64,000 bases of DNA, taken from assembly GCA_000827265.1 (NCBI GenBank), contig KN834749.1, positions 1,229,500 to 1,293,499 of the forward strand, written 5' to 3'. This document shows positions 43,388-53,961 of this stretch, in pieces (the stretch's first letter is position 1; each line of letters starts with the position of its first letter). Below the pieces are notes generated by a model. It had not been told where the DNA came from. It did no database searches and saw only the letters and a list, made by a program, of their open reading frames with translations. A program made the translations under genes and the position numbers. Source of the stretch: Collybiopsis luxurians FD-317 M1. Lineage: Eukaryota > Basidiomycota > Agaricomycetes > Agaricales > Omphalotaceae.

Positions 43388-46346
43388 ATGGATAAGTATA
43401 ACAAGGCATTCACCGTCTTGGGCCTAACTATTGAAGCAGACGAAACGATCACTGCAAAGGCATACAAAAAGCTTGCTCTCAAACATCACCCCGACCGAAA
43501 TCCTAATGCTTACAAGGAATCGACCAAGAGATTTCAGGAGGTACGGAGCTCGTCTCGACCAGGTTAAAAACTAGAAGGTTCTGATATATTTACTCCTCAG
43601 ATTGGCGCAGCTTGGGAGATTTGTCAGGAGTTTTATCATTATCAAAAAGGACCCTCCAAGTTCGAAGGCGGCTTTTGGACTGAAGAGGACGATATCCATT
43701 TGGATGATTTGGAGAAAGAAGCCTTCTTTCAGTACTTTTGAACTAACATCCTCATTCACCACTGTTTTTCTGATGTGGTTCTTCCCTCAGGTTCCTGTTC
43801 GAGGAGATATTCGCTGGACGTTATAACAGAAAAAAGACGCGTCGTAAGATTGTAGCCCTATCCAACCTCCTCCATCCCTCACTAAGATTTAGAGTATCGC
43901 TCTGCACGAGCTGGTAGGGCCGGAACGGGCGTCTACGCGTTCACAGAGAGTTTTGCAGAATCCCAGAAAAGGCAGCAAGATAATCGGATGCGTCAGAAAC
44001 GAGAGCATGAAGAATACCTCGAGAGAGTGCGAGCCTTCGGTGCGATTAAGCGCTTATTTTCCGACATTGTCAACGAAACTTACTTGCCAATTCAGAGCGC
44101 GAATGTCAAGCGGAGGAAGAGGCAGAAGAGGCACAGAGACGCAAGGCCAAAAAAGAGGCTGCTGAAGCACTCTGTGCACACGCAGAGGCGTTCGAGGTGA
44201 ATGTAGTATTTTTTTTCGGGAATCGATATGATCTCTAATGGTTGTGCAGGCTGCAAGAAAGGGAGATTTGTCCACTATGCGCCAGCTGTTTTCTCAACAT
44301 ATTCTGAATCCGAATCAGCCAGAGAAAGGCAAGAATAAATCCACCGATAACTTGCTTCATGCAGCAGCTCAGTCGATCAACGCCAATGAGGAGATGGTAA
44401 CATTCCTTCTAGAAAAAGGTACGTATCATTCGCTACACCATAGTCGGGTTATTCAACTTCATTACTTCCCTTTGTAGGAGCCGAAATCAACGCCGTTAAC
44501 ATCGACAAACTAACCGCCTTCCAGTGCGCGTGCCGATCCGGGAATTTCTCCGTCTTTAAAGCTCTCCTCTCGCACAAAGACGTCCACCCCTCACGTACGG
44601 CAAAAAATGGAGTGACCCCTTTGCAGCTGGCAATCAAAGGTCAAAGTCCTTCGCTAGAGATGATCAAGATACTTGTCAAAGAGGCCACGGTACACGACGT
44701 TCAAAAGTGTTGGGATATGGTCAACATTTCTGGTGACATTAAGGATATCTTGAAGACAAAAGTGGGTCTAGCGTGCCTCTATTATGTTTTCGAGGCTGAT
44801 ATTCTTCATCATGAAGAGAGGCTTCACTTTAGAGAACGAGAAAGATTCGACAAAGGGGGGGAAGCTTACTAAAGGTGCCCAGCGAAAATTTGCCAAAGAG
44901 CGTGCTCAACTGGAAAGAGCTGCTAGGATAGCAGATGGACAACGGAGAGCAGAAATAAATCGACAGAGGAAAAATGAAAAAGTAGAAAAAAAGCGAACCT
45001 GGGAAGCAGAGGAGCTTGAGCGAATGAGAAGAGTAGAAGAAGAAATGGAGCACATGAGAGACGCTGAACAGGCAGAGATGGCGCGTAGGCTCAAAGCTGA
45101 GGATAAAGAGATGCAGCGTAGACGAATATTCGGGAAAGAGACTGCGGAGCGTCGCAGACAAGAGCTAGAACAGCGCAAACGGGTAGAGTCGCAAGCGGCT
45201 CAGGAGCGGGAGAAGCGACGGCGGGGAAAAAAGTATCAAGCTAAGAAAGAGGCCCCTCTTGGAAAACCGACGGAAGAGGAACAAGAATTGGCGAAACAGG
45301 GGCAAAACAGGCAGCAGCAACAAGAAGCTGGAAATATGCAGCAGATTCAAGAACAAAAGCAGCGCGTCGTAGAAGGTGTTTGGATCCGGGGATTTTGAGA
45401 ATTGCCTCGCATGGACAGGGAATCGCAAAAGTCGCGACAGGAAGAGGAACGGCACGCATTGGCTCAGCGAGAGCTAGAGCAACGACAGAGGGCGGAACAG
45501 CAGATCAGAACGAGGAGAGAATTTGACAAGAAGTGGATCGCCGCAGAAGCAGAACGTATTGAAAAAATACGAGTGAATCAAACGCGGGATCAGTTTTCAT
45601 CTAACAAGCACACGCTTCGACTTGAGTCGCTGTCCGATAGATCGAAATCACGCGCTCAACGACAAAGGCACGTCCGGAGTGAATTTCAAGGGCACCGAGA
45701 AGATCTTACCGAAGAGGAGGTCTGTTTTCTTGTGCTTGTCGACACAACTTCCAGATAACCTTTTTTTCAGTGGGATATAAAGGAAGCTCAACAGAATACT
45801 CGTGATCGTGCCGCGCAAGCTGAGTTAAAGCTAGGGGAGGAAAGAATCAAGGTTAGCAATCCGTGCCCACGAAAAAACCAAAGTGAATAACACTTGTTCT
45901 AGTGGGAGATGCAGGAAGCTCGGCGCGCCGCACGAGATGCTCGGGAACGGGCTCGTGCACTCGAAGACGAATTAGCGAAGCTCAAGAGTGATCCGGTGAT
46001 TTTTGTCCGTTTTTTATATCAAGAATCTATCCCTAATCATGTACCCATGTAGGCACCTGGCGGCTCTTCATCGATATCCGCCAGCTGGTCTATACTGTCT
46101 GAACAGGTCCAGACAGGCCCAATCAGCGATGACCTCTTTGACGAGCCGCCAAAAAGTCGGAGAACAACAAGGAATATCCAAGACGACTCAAGCAATGGAA
46201 TAACATTGTCTGAGTTGCCTACTGTTCACTCTCAGCCGCCGAACTTATTTAATCAGTGGGGAAGTCGCGGAAGAGGCCGAGGGATAGGACACGGTGGCAG
46301 AGGAAGAAGTCGGGTCGAGAGTATCTTGAAGGGCAGAGTAGTGTGA
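43388..46346 (+). CDS. J-domain/ankyrin/coiled-coil protein with in-frame stop codon
   Basis: A J domain opens the protein (MDKYNKAFTVLGL, then AYKKLALKHHPDRNP with an intact HPD triad), so it should bind and stimulate an Hsp70. A charged helix (RQKREHEEYLERVRAF) leads to an ankyrin-like region: AARKGDLSTMRQLFSQ, NLLHAAAQSINANEEMVTFL, AEINAVNIDKLTAFQCACRS and NGVTPLQLAIKGQSPSLEMI. A long coiled coil rich in Glu, Arg and Gln follows, and the end is an RG-rich tail (WGSRGRGRGIGHGGRGRSR) before SILKGRVV. The frame is interrupted at 45396-45398 by TGA within the coiled coil, and the coding pattern resumes in the same frame directly after it. A spliced segment of 63 or 75 nt with weak donors, a 24-nt intron, or a real truncation could each explain this. 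A GAAnnTTC element lies 47 bp before the start. Confidence 0.78.
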
Positions 46347-47115
46347 CGCTGAGCACTTTTCTTGTCACCTCATGTGTATTATAATATGTACGTTCAACTG
46401 CCGTACGTTCACGCAGTCTGCAAATTGGTACATCTTGTTTTTGACATAACATACAAACCTATTTTTGCACATATCTACCTGAAGACTGGAGTGAAAGATC
46501 TATTTTGACTTTGTACTGAGACGGGGTTTCCTGGTCAAGCTTACATGTATATGAACGCATTCAGGTACAAGATTTCCATTTATGACCGGCGATCCGAGGT
46601 TAATTTTGCCGTAGTTTCATCATTCAAACAAAAAGCACGTTGAAAAGACGCGATGGGAAAGGAGATCGGAAGGCTACCGCTCGTGTCCTGAAGTCCCTTC
46701 TCGGCTTGATAATTGGACCTTTGACAATTGAGCGAGTTGCCGGGACGCTCCCCGAAACTTCTAAATTTCTATAAGTCTATCACTGATAGCTACCCCGAAT
46801 GACACATGTACATTGACCCAGAAAGACGCTCACGGGTCTGTATGCTTAAGCATTTCAAGAAGCTCCGGAATCGACGTGGAAATTGTGTTCATTTTCACTA
46901 TACGTAAACCATGGCTAGCTGGCAATGATAGGGTTGGCACCCGGGTTCCACAAGGAAAAAAACAGAGCAACGAGTTCGACTTCGGAGGTACTTCGTCAAA
47001 TATATATATATATAATTAAAAAAGCCATGTGTTTATTTTAGGGTACCTGAGGCAGCCCGGTTATAATTCCCCATCCCTGTCGAGAAAGCCGCATCATACT
47101 ATTTGCTGTCCTACA
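46347..47115. other. Intergenic region with (TA)n tract, SDR promoter
   Basis: This 769-bp gap lies between two plus-strand genes. The only notable element is a run of alternating TA followed by A at about 46999-47025, roughly 100 bp before the SDR start, which may serve as the TATA region. No coding sequence, RNA gene or longer repeat is visible. Confidence 0.5.
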
Positions 47116-48374
47116 ATGAGCACCTTTGAAGTTCAAAACTTGTTCGCTGTGGAAGGAAAGGTAGTGCTTATCACTGGGGGCAGTCGCGGTATTGGGAAAA
47201 TGGCGCGTACTATTCAGATTCCTGCTAGAGATTTCCCTCATACTCTTGATGACAGATAGCCACCGGATTTGTAAAGAATGGAGCCAAGGTGTGAATAACC
47301 ACAGCACAAGATTCTGGTCTACGTCGCTAAATTATTTTTTTGCGTCTCTCCTAGGTAATTTAGCAGAGAAAATGCCGCTGGATATCTCACTTCCAGGGCA
47401 GGTATATATTAGTTCTCGAAGCCCTAAGGATTGCGTTCAGACGGCTTCAGAGCTGAACGCCCTAGGTCCTGGCACGTGTACTTCCATACCGGCCGACCTG
47501 CAGAAGGTAGAGGAGGTAGAAAGACTAGTGCACGAGCTATCGTCCAAAGAACAAGCATTACACGTGTTAGTCAACAACGCAGGTGCAGTTTGGGGAGCGA
47601 GTTTGGACGAGTTTCCGGTACGTTTTGCGGGCGAAAATCGTGTGATGAAATTTGACAGACATTCAAAAAGGATATGGGTTTTACCAAGGTGTTGACTCTG
47701 AACCTTCAGAGAGTATTCACTCTCACTCAAATGGTCCTCCCTCTCCTACGAGCTGCGGTTAACGGGTCAAAACAAGTCTATACAGATCCTGCTCGAATCA
47801 TCAACGTCGGTATTAGATCGCACAAGTTTCAGTACAGTGAGCTCAAGCTGAAGACAGATTGGTTCTGTGGAGGGCCTCAGTGTCCCGGACCACGATACAT
47901 ACTCGTATTCTGCGTCCAAAGCGGCCCTTCATCACCTAAGCCGCCATTTAGCCGGTCGTCTAGGCCCTGAAGGTCTGTTCGCATTTGCAAGGTCCCAATT
48001 TTCGACTCATTATGATTAGGTATCGTCTCCAACACTATTGCATGCGGTCCCTTCCCTACCAAAAGTTTGCTCCTTACTTCCATTTTATTGCTCTCATTTT
48101 ACTGAGTGTCCCCATGCATACAGTGATTGCATGGGAGATGGAACGACGCGAAGATGCCCTGACGGTGGCGGTTCCCCTGGGGAGAGTGGGAAGACCAGAA
48201 GGTATGATAATGCTGCTTTGAGAATTGGATTCTATTGTGCTGAGCCCTACAGAAGACGTGGCTGGAACAGCCTTATTCCTTTCCAGTCCGGCTGGCGCCT
48301 ACGTTAATGGCGCCACAATCGCACTTGATGGGGGAATGCTTGTAGCGATGCCATCGGTTCGCAGTAAACTGTAA
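47116..48374 (+). CDS. Short-chain dehydrogenase/reductase (classical SDR)
   Basis: An NAD(P)(H)-dependent oxidoreductase with all classical SDR motifs: KVVLITGGSRGIGKM (TG-x3-G-x-G cofactor loop), HVLVNNAGAVWGASLDEFP (NNAG), the catalytic Ser in RIIN|IGSVEGLSVPDHD, and the YSYSASK catalytic Tyr-Lys pair. The C-terminal block PLGRVGRPEDVAGTALFLSS followed by GAYVNGATIALDGGMLV is typical of the SDR family that includes many fungal 3-oxoacyl-ACP-reductase-like and alcohol dehydrogenases. The Arg in GSRGIG and Ser-Arg after VYISSRSPK suggest preference for NADP(H). At least six short introns are needed. The start MSTFEVQNLFAVEG at 47116 is a clear first ATG. The substrate is unknown. Confidence 0.9.
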
Positions 48375-48495
48375 GACTCAAAGCCTATAAGTTTACGAAA
48401 CTTGGCGGAATAAATGCTTGGGAGCAAAGCCAGTAGGATCAATATCAATACACGTACCACGTACCAACCATAGAATATGATACGATCGAAGAATA

Positions 48496-49511
48496 TCAGG
48501 ACTCATTATTACCTTCCTGAGGTGATTCATTCTCGTCCTCTTTAGCTCCGTGTTCCACTTTACCATCCTCCTTAGCCCCCTCCTGAGGGTCTATTAGCTC
48601 CCTCTTCGAAACATCTGAAGCATCTTCATGCTCAGCTGAAGAACTTCCCGTTAACCCTTTTACCAGATCGCCTGCTTCATCTCCATCAAGGCCCAGTTCA
48701 GCGACCAGGTCCGCCAGCTCAGCCTCAGTCACTCTCACGCCCTGTAAACCATACCCAGATAGCTCTGTGCTGATATCGAATTCACCATCGCGCGCGCCGG
48801 GTCTGTTGACTGGAATAGGCTCCTTCCCTGGTGTCGACTTTGAGCTTGCCAAGATTTTAGACTTGAGGTGATCAGGCGTCATTTGCAGAGGAAGCATGGC
48901 GCCTGGAACTCCGATAGGTTGGGCGGGTGGTTTTGGTGTTTCGTCAAATTCATCATCCCAAGTTTCCTTCAGGCGCAGAAATTGATCCAGCTCGCCGTAT
49001 TCGACAGCTTCTTCACTGCATGATTGTTCGTAATTAGAGCCTTTGAGAAGGGATTGGGGCGTACAAATCAGAGAATGTCTGCGATAGCATAAGCTTCAGC
49101 GATGAATGAATTTCAAATAGCCTCTCACCCCTGGAAACTTTCCACCGACCAATATCTTCATTAAAAGGTTCAGACAAGTTCTTCACAAATTTAATCGCAT
49201 CGCATACCCCAGGCAACTGCTGCTTATCGAGAGGGGCCTTGCGCTTCCAGAGTCGCTTTGCCTCATCATCCGATGCGAGGTCGTAAGATGTAAAGGGTAT
49301 TTTCTTGACCTATCGTCGAATGAAGGGTGAATAATGACTTTGCTGCGCAACCAGCAATCAGCAATCTACCTGCAAGATTCGGAGAATATATTCTGGAAAC
49401 TCATGAAAATTCTATTCTTAGATTCTACGAAGCCTTCAAACCTTGGCGTTGCCTAAGAGCGGGCTGAGAAGCGATTGTGGTGAGGAAAAGTTGGATCGGA
49501 GGAGAAGGCAT
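48496..49511 (-). CDS. SH3BGRL-like thioredoxin/glutaredoxin-fold protein
   Basis: Small exons assemble to MPSPPIQLFLTTIASQPALR, QRQ|EYILRILQ, VKKIPFTSYDLASDDEAKRL, WKRKAPLDKQQLPGV and LVGGKFPG, then EEAVEYGELDQFLRLKE. This is the SH3-binding glutamic-acid-rich (SH3BGR) family fold, a glutaredoxin-like domain without a redox-active Cys pair; the KQQLPGVLVGGKFPG cis-Pro loop is diagnostic. The C-terminal half is disordered and acidic (QGVRVTEAELADLVAELGLD, later repeats of EDE and GAKED), like the Glu-rich tail of animal SH3BGR. Function is not established; a scaffold or adaptor role is usual for the family. The start at 49511 lies 46 bp from the divergent tyrosine phosphatase start. About five introns. 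Confidence 0.82.
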
Positions 49512-49557
49512 AAAGGCAAAAGACTAAATGTGGGAAAATCGCTCCTTGTCCTCGTCC
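49512..49557. promoter_or_regulatory. 46-bp bidirectional spacer
   Basis: The start codons of the SH3BGRL-like gene (minus, 49511) and the tyrosine phosphatase gene (plus, 49558) are 46 bp apart. The spacer contains no TATA box. The two genes must share promoter DNA or use elements within each other's transcribed region. Confidence 0.6.
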
Positions 49558-50343
49558 ATGTCTGATCTCAAGATTCTTATTGTATGCCTAGGTAGGTTTC
49601 TCTCCTACAAGAGTTTGATGATTTTGTGAGGAAACTGGATGTAGGGAATATTTGCAGATCCCCAATGGGAGAAGCCGTGCTCAAAGACGTGGCCGTGAAG
49701 AGAGGCATGTCAACCCTGAAATCGCGTAAATAAATGAGGCCGCCTGCTTACTGGGAAATAGGACTCTCAAATATAACCGTGGACAGCTGTGGGACCGCCG
49801 GTTACCATGTCGGAGAAGAGCCAGACGATAGGCATGTTGTCAAAGTCTGAAGCGGCCGTATCTATAGGGTGCTCATGTTCAAGCAGAACGGTAGCTACCT
49901 GCAAAAAAGTACTGCAAGAGTTTATCCAACTTAAGTGTAAATCTAACATGCAGTGTTCAGCACTCTGTCCCAATTAAACATCAGGCGCGCCAAATTCAAG
50001 CATCCGATTTCACTCGATTCACACATGTAGGTGAAAAACTAACTTACGTCTGTTCGTAGGTATCCCATTTATTATGAGGTACTACAGATTCTTGCAGCAG
50101 ATGAATCCAATCTCCGCAACTTAGAACGTGTCAAGCCGAAGAATGCAACAGCTGAAGTATCCCTTTGGGGGTCCTTCCTTGATAACAAACCCATTGCAGA
50201 CCCATATTACGGTGGCATGGTGAGTTGTCAACCATCAATGCATCTTGTTGACATTCACGCCAGATCAGAATGGGTTCGAAGAAGTTTATCAGCAGTGCAT
50301 TGCGCTCTCAGAGGCATTCTTAGACAAAGTTGCGCGAGACTGA
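49558..50343 (+). CDS. LTP1: Low-molecular-weight protein tyrosine phosphatase
   Basis: This cytosolic enzyme hydrolyses phosphotyrosine by a Cys-phosphate intermediate. The P-loop is VCLGNICRSPMGEAVL (C-x5-R-S), assembled across the first intron. It continues VDSCGTAGYHVGEEPDDR, RTVATCKK, HSVPIKHQARQIQASDF and the aspartate loop region ILAADESNLRNLERVKPKNA, with catalytic Asp at the final DPYYGGM motif followed by NGFEEVYQQCIALSEAFLDK. Length is about 160 residues, the usual size. Two introns begin with GC rather than GT (49705-49761 and 49832-49886), both with donor AG|GCATGT; no GT alternative keeps the conserved sequence in frame. A later intron begins gtaggtgaaa. The gene is divergent from the SH3BGRL-like gene. 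Confidence 0.92.
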
Positions 50344-50586
50344 GAAATGATCATGTAATTACACGTTCAGCATCACCAAGTGTTAAGCGCAAGCGTAACT
50401 GCCCAAGATGGCCTGAGACGAACTATGATTTGCACTGTCGCCAGGATAGTTCACAAAAATCTAAGAACTTACCCCATGCTAGAGTCCGACTTGTTCCCAT
50501 TACTGATATCAAGCAATGCTTCAACGTAGTACATCGTGACGGAAGAGTGAAAAACAAAACAAAACAAAACAAAAACAGTTCCACGT
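50344..50586. repeat. Convergent intergenic region with (AAAAC)n tract
   Basis: The 243-bp gap between two gene 3' ends contains a short tandem run of AAAAC units at about 50552-50578. It is a simple microsatellite in untranslated or intergenic DNA. Confidence 0.7.
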
Positions 50587-53195
50587 TCAGGAGAAGGTGG
50601 GCATAGCCGAGTGAGCCCGAGTACCGACAGCATCTTCTGCCCTCCAGAGACTTGTAGTGGTCTAAATTACGGATCGGTAAACATTCCAAAGAGTTTTGAG
50701 ACTACCTCTTACTTTGTTTTGCGTATAAAAGTTGATACCACCTTTGCCATAGAAGTTGATATCCCCCAAAAAGCTTCCCTGTATCAGGGTTCTATTAATG
50801 CATATAAGCATAGGACCAGCGTGAACAGACCTTATTGCCCGAGAAAGAGAACATTGGAAGCCTGTACCAAAGCTCTATGAATGTACATGATAGGACCGGC
50901 ATGAACGAACTTACGGGACAGGAATCGGGACATTGATACCAATTTGTCCCACGTTTACCTCTGTTTCAAACTTGCGTGCGGTGGCACCGTGCTGCGTGAA
51001 GATAGCAGCGCCATTCCCATACCTGTTGGAGTTGATCATTTCGATACCATCGTCTAGAGTATCTGCTTTAACGACAACCAGGGCAGGTCCAAAGATCTCT
51101 TCCCTGATCAACCCAAACAATCAGTTCATGAAACAAAAGAAAAGAAACAAAAATGTCAGACTGGTAGCATCTCATTGACGTATCCGCTTCGATTACAGTG
51201 GGGCCAACAAAGTTTCCTTCGGGATATGAGGAAACCACCAGACCTCGTCCATCTAGATGTATTTTACCGCCTTGCTGTTCAGCAGAAGATATAATGTCAA
51301 CGATGCGGGCCTTCGCAGTTGAAGAGATAACCGGTCCTCTGACGACGGCATCAGTAAAGTAACAATTAACAGACAAAGAGACTTACAGATCAGTCTCCGG
51401 TTCAAAGCCTCCGTTTACTTTCAATTTTTTCGCTCTTTCAACAATTTCTGGTAACCAAGATTGTGCTTCGCCAACAAGAACGGCTGGACGGTGTGAGTCA
51501 ATGAGAGCAAACCTGCGAGCGATTTACATACCGACGGATATGGCCATACACCTTTGACCGGCCGCTAAGGTGTCAGTCAGCATTTGAACCAGGGATGAAG
51601 ATCTTATCCATGTTCACCTCCGAATGCAGCACCAACAAGGGAATTTAGTGCCAAGTTCTTGTTGGCTGTGTCACCGTTAGAAAGAAGGAACAGCTCTGAA
51701 TTCATGGTAACACAGACCGTCAGGCATAATCACAGCATGATTTTTGGCACCCATGTTCGCCTTGTCAAGGGATATACGTTGAGTATCAGTAGAAAAGATA
51801 CGAGAAAATGTGTGTATATACCTGGACGCGCTTCCCATTCTGGGTTCCACTACCGGAATTTCAGTGTAGGTTCGGAAATAGGTAGTTGTAGAGGTAATTA
51901 CCGGGTATAAATATGCTTTCCAGCGCGATCGCCGCCAACGAAGCTGATGGCTGTTAGGGACATGAGCAGAAAATGATGGCACGCGAACCGCTACCATAGC
52001 TACCTCTAATGGCTGGATCATCGCAGATCGCATTCACGGTGGGAGCACCTCCATGAACGACATTTAACACGCCCGCCGGCAATCCTGAGTGGGAGATACG
52101 AGTATAATTAATGCATGAATATGTGGCAACAGTTGAGCGTCTTACCGGCCTGCTGGCAAAGCTCAGCAATGATCATGGCCGCACCGGGGTCTCGTTCGCT
52201 GGGTTTGAGGATCAAGGTGTTTCCCGTAACTGCGGCCATCGGTATGCTCCAAAGAGGTATCATCCTGGGATTAATGGTAAGGAAAAGCTCTGCGTGATAT
52301 CAGGGAAGCATACGCCGGGAAATTGAATGGAGCGATGCTAGAACAAACTCCTATTTAGGGATAGTTAAAATCCTGCTATGACGATGTACTCTAGTTTAAT
52401 TTACCTAACGGTATTTTTCTGACTTCCGTATCCATGTCCTTGCTTACTATGATGAATGTAAGTTTAGGTCTTTTATTTCGCATGAATGAGCTAACCTTCT
52501 AATTTGTCACCCAATAAATGCGAAGTGGCTCCGATCGCATGTTCAACGACTTGCAAACCTGCGGAGGTGTCAAAGCAATGCTCGATGGAAAGAGCTCGAG
52601 GATTTACCCCGTAATAGATCTCCATGCGCATCCGGAAGGGTCTTTCCTTGTTCCAAGACAATGCTCGTTGCGATCGCATCGGCATTCTTGCGTAGGAGAT
52701 GTTGAAGCCTTTTCAACGATTAGAAACTCGGAAGATTCAATGCAGAAGAATTACATACTCTATGACAAAACGCTGGCGTGTTATGATACTCGTTTTACTC
52801 CATGATTTGAAAGCTTGAGAAGCAGCATCAACGGCTTGTTTAAATTCGAGGTCGGTGGTTTGGGGAACCCTACAAAGTATATCAGCGACGCGCTTGGAGA
52901 AGGGGATCCAGAAACACCTAGAAAGCAGAGTTTGGGTGGACTAGAGAAAATGAGTTCAAGTAGAGCATAGAATGAAGAAACACACAGGCTCCAAAACGTC
53001 AATCCACTCGGATGACTTGCTCTCAACAAACTCTCCTCCGATAAAGTTCTTCGTTTGACCACCATTGACAGAAGTACCCTTCCATTGAGAAAGTGAATCT
53101 GCTTTTATTCGGGCAGCAGAGCTCAATGATAAAGCCCTAGCTGAAGTGCCAAAAGCCCGAGAATGGTGAAGAGTGCGAATGCGGGGAAGGGACAT
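50587..53195 (-). CDS. Methylmalonate-semialdehyde dehydrogenase (acylating), mitochondrial
   Basis: ALDH6 enzyme of valine and pyrimidine breakdown: it oxidatively decarboxylates methylmalonate or malonate semialdehyde to propionyl- or acetyl-CoA with NAD in mitochondria. The N-terminus [20 protein letters not shown] is a likely presequence, followed by [20 protein letters not shown]. The active-site region reads [20 protein letters not shown] after splicing, with the nucleophilic Cys at codon 51548-51550. Further blocks are [40 protein letters not shown] and [20 protein letters not shown], and the end is [22 protein letters not shown]. The acceptor ggtacag must be used to restore [11 protein letters not shown]. 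About fourteen short introns; all active-site features are intact. Confidence 0.93.
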
Positions 53196-53961
53196 CCTGT
53201 AAGTGTAAGTGAGAAATGCGGGGTCGGAGCGTGTCTATGTACGGTTCGGATTCCGGAACTCGGAAGCAAGGGTCCACTCACGTGGCCATTCAGAGTGAAT
53301 TACGGGTCAACAATCTAGTCTAGAGAATTAGAGAATTCGAGAGGAAAAACTTGCGTGACACTGACACAGCGGCAAGGATTACTAGTCCTGTATTGGCACT
53401 GCAAAAATCCAAGTGGTGCAAGTATTCAGCGAGTGGCGGGCGTTATATTATTATACCGTTCGCCTCTGTTCATCCTGCTCGGTCACGTAGATTTTACGGA
53501 TGACTTACTGGGGTCGCTCGGCAAGCCATCGGTCTCGTCGCTAGTTATCTCTATTGTTTTTTCCTCAGGCAAATATGACAACTGAAAGTCTGACAGTGAC
53601 AGTTGTAGCGGAACATTGTCCACAACTTATGCAAATATGGGATTGCCCTGGGTTGACAAGCATACCATAATTTCTTCCCAGCATCGACCGACAGGATCCA
53701 GGAGAAGAGCATTCCTGTCATCCTAAATCAACTAGTGCATTCCTTGAATTGCACTCCTGCAGTTTAATTTAGCCGTTATCATCTGCCTGAAATTGAGAAC
53801 TTCAACTTTGATAAGTATTTTTGAGTTACGACATCTGTCAAAATCATGTGATCATCCTCATGGCTAGGGCGCTTGGGATCCGGGCGCTTGTCAACTCGGC
53901 GGTTTACTCGTTTTCGTTGTGTGCATCTGCTCTTCAGGTCTGGTTCTAGCTCGTTACTTGG
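53196..53961. other. 766-bp divergent intergenic region
   Basis: Divergent promoter region between methylmalonate-semialdehyde dehydrogenase and the Myb-like gene. Short open frames here have no family character. I see no repeat, RNA gene or clear box motif. Confidence 0.5.

Noticed and set aside
44829..45459. Long minus-strand open frames opposite the coiled-coil region of the J-domain gene
   Set aside because: They are antisense shadows of Glu/Arg/Gln-rich codons and give implausible Ser/Phe/Leu-rich proteins.
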